Shown here in pieces: positions 62,885-64,000 of a DNA stretch of 64,000 bases. Position 1 is the stretch's first letter; every line of letters begins with the position of its first letter. The notes beneath the pieces are model-generated. The model worked only from the letters and a program-made list of their open reading frames with translations. It made no database searches and was not told the origin of the DNA. This DNA comes from Pseudobutyrivibrio sp. YE44 (GTDB lineage Bacteria > Bacillota > Clostridia > Lachnospirales > Lachnospiraceae): assembly GCF_900104335.1 (NCBI RefSeq), contig NZ_FMXT01000008.1:34784-98783 (forward strand), read 5' to 3'. Position numbers and translations under genes: made by a program.

Positions 62885-63473
62885 AAACAATAAAAAACAA
62901 AAAACGACCGCTATAGTTGGCGTCTCACAAAAGTCAGGCGTAACACATCTGGCATTATCAATAGCAAATTTTGTATGTTCAGTTCTGCGAAAAAAAGTAA
63001 TTTACATAGAGCTGAGAGAGAATAGCAGCTTGTTACCGGTTGTTGGAATGAAGCAGATAAGACTTGGAGAATTTGTGGCTTATGAATACAAAGGAGTCAT
63101 CTATTTTCTTACTAACAATCCTGATGATGTTTTGAAGGTAATAAGCAATGAAAAGGCGTGGATAATAGTAGATATGGAAAAGCTGAACCAGGAGACAAAG
63201 ACTATTTTTACCAATGTTGATAATAAAATCGTAATGGGTTATCTAAATCCATGGAACCAGAATGAGTATTACGAATTCATCGAAACATGTGTCAATGATT
63301 TAAAGATTGACGTAAGTAAAATATCATTTTTAAACAATAGTAAAATTAAAAAAACAAATTTAGTCCAATTTAAAAGAGTTCTTGGATGCGATATTTCTGA
63401 AGTTCCATATATAGAAGATCCATTTTCATTAAAGGAATGTAATTTTGATATTTATATGAAATTAGTACAGTAG
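62829..63473 (+). CDS. TadZ/CpaE-like ATPase-fold protein
   Basis: A 214-residue protein with a ParA/MinD-like fold and the deviant loop VGVSQKSGVTHLALSIANFV: the first Lys of the deviant Walker A remains, but the GKT lysine is replaced. The start at 62829 overlaps the kinase gene by 56 bases and lacks a clear ribosome site. Together with the kinase domain partner it would belong to a pilus or secretion assembly locus of Tad type. The operon is broken soon after by an insertion element. Confidence 0.75.
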   Translation: MKRILLLNNKKHILKKSNRNNKKQKTTAIVGVSQKSGVTHLALSIANFVCSVLRKKVIYIELRENSSLLPVVGMKQIRLGEFVAYEYKGVIYFLTNNPDDVLKVISNEKAWIIVDMEKLNQETKTIFTNVDNKIVMGYLNPWNQNEYYEFIETCVNDLKIDVSKISFLNNSKIKKTNLVQFKRVLGCDISEVPYIEDPFSLKECNFDIYMKLVQ

Positions 63474-63501
63474 CTGCGGAAGGGAGGCGCCATAAGATAA
63501 T

Positions 63502-63591
63502 ATGAATATATTCTGCTTGGAAAGATTGCAGTATCTAAACAATCACGCATTTTTTAAAAAGACAGAAAAACTCTTCTTGTTATGGAGGTAA
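63502..63591 (+). CDS. Small reading frame at the end of the kinase operon
   Basis: A 29-residue frame (MNIFCLERLQYLNNHAFFKK...) behind GGGAGGCGCC. A second frame begins at 63582 (MEVTEVLKNKDLFLSIYKRM) and stops at 63644 close to the insertion element. Either may be the remnant of the next operon gene cut by the element; alone they are too short to name. Confidence 0.35.
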   Translation: MNIFCLERLQYLNNHAFFKKTEKLFLLWR

Positions 63592-63662
63592 CAGAAGTTT
63601 TAAAGAATAAGGATTTATTTTTGAGTATTTATAAAAGAATGTGAAAGTGGAATTATATATTA

Positions 63663-63717
63663 AAAAGGAGAGCGAGATTCGCTCTCCTTTTGATTGTAGG
63701 GCAAGGCCCTCTTTTTT
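63663..63717 (+). terminator. Palindrome and terminator before the insertion element
   Basis: AAAAGGAGAGCGA (63663-63675) pairs exactly with TCGCTCTCCTTTT (63679-63691). AGGGC (63698-63702) pairs with GCCCT (63706-63710), followed by CTTTTTT. Together they close the kinase operon and may lie at the element's outer edge. Confidence 0.6.
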
Positions 63718-63771
63718 CAAATTGTTAAGTTGGTCATTTAATGAGATTAAAGATTTTGAAAAAAGAATAAA

Positions 63772-63792
63772 ACCACCTGCTTTGCGGGTGGT
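63772..63792 (+). mobile_element. Left-end hairpin of IS200/IS605-type element
   Basis: ACCACCTGC pairs with GCGGGTGGT around TTT (one G-T pair). IS200/IS605 elements carry such a subterminal hairpin near the left end, recognised by TnpA. Confidence 0.65.
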
Positions 63793-63884
63793 GGGAAAAT
63801 GCTTCAGCTTACAGAAAAATACCTCCAATGCTAGAATTACTATGGTTCGTCAGCCAAGTAAAATAACAAAGGAGGTAGTCCCCG

Positions 63885-64000
63885 ATGGACATGAATAGTT
63901 TATCACACACTAAGTGGGAGTGTAAGTATCATATAGTTTTTGCACCTAAGTATAGAAGGAAGGTTGCTTATGGTCAACTAAAGGCTGATATAGCAAGTAT
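63885..64000 (+). CDS. tnpA: IS200/IS605-family transposase TnpA, cut by window end
   Basis: The first 38 residues of a small Y1 transposase: SHTKWECKYHIVFAPKYRRK is the invariant opening of IS200/IS605 TnpA, which moves as single-stranded DNA with a Tyr nucleophile (beyond the edge). AGGAGG at 63870-63875 precedes ATG 63885; ATG 63891 is also possible. The frame runs off the right edge. Confidence 0.93.
   Translation, partial: MDMNSLSHTKWECKYHIVFAPKYRRKVAYGQLKADIAS

Overview
The window reads as chromosome of a low-GC anaerobic Firmicute of the Lachnospiraceae, most like Butyrivibrio or Pseudobutyrivibrio. This is inferred from the gdpP-rplI-dnaB cluster, a MecA adaptor, a small 2[4Fe-4S] ferredoxin, a CBM-linked secreted esterase, LacZ-type galactoside use and strong AGGAGG ribosome binding sites. 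No rRNA, tRNA or CRISPR array was seen.

Bases 1 to about 19960 are the right-hand part of an integrative conjugative element related to the Tn1549/Tn916 group. Transfer genes come first: a VirB4 ATPase cut by the left edge, an NlpC/P60 wall hydrolase, DUF4315 and DUF4366 proteins, a MobC-like protein, a MOBP relaxase, a folded intergenic RNA candidate and ssb. A defence cargo follows (5.7-13.9 kb): a controller-type restriction-modification system (C protein, PD-(D/E)XK endonuclease and an unidentified partner on the minus strand; a methyltransferase on the plus strand whose start codon seems to be ATA), a WYL regulator, a complete DpnII-type GATC system (dpnM-dpnA-dpnB), and a 756-residue protein joining a restriction-type nuclease domain to a DndB-like DGQHR domain. 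The element ends with its maintenance and control genes: zinc-ribbon proteins, an orphan antitoxin-like peptide, two XRE regulators (one behind an attenuator-like RNA), a sigma-like factor, an excisionase, a ribbon-helix-helix protein and a tyrosine integrase. A promoter and terminator just past the integrase mark its edge.

From 20 to 36.8 kb lie small lipoproteins and membrane proteins, a HAD phosphatase, Nudix hydrolases, a DUF2798 protein behind a structured leader, a CapA-like lipoprotein, an unlisted type I toxin-antitoxin pair (about 28.7-29.0 kb), a PLD-helicase-DUF3427 protein paired with a MutT homologue, a UvrD-like helicase and a membrane EAL phosphodiesterase.

From 36.8 to 58.2 kb lie a D-2-hydroxyacid dehydrogenase, a chemotaxis receptor, a PAS-GAF-GGDEF cyclase, an aminotransferase, and a galactoside locus (AraC regulator, ABC importer, lacZ, a membrane protein, galK) followed by the shared sugar-ABC ATPase MsmX/UgpC and a PucR/CdaR-type regulator on the minus strand. 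The core gdpP-rplI-dnaB operon comes next.

From 58.4 kb to the end lie the CBM2-CE1 esterase, a DUF1858 protein, ferredoxin, MecA, and an operon encoding a Ser/Thr kinase fused to a TadZ/CpaE-like ATPase plus a second such ATPase. An IS200/IS605 element begins just downstream and appears to have cut this operon.
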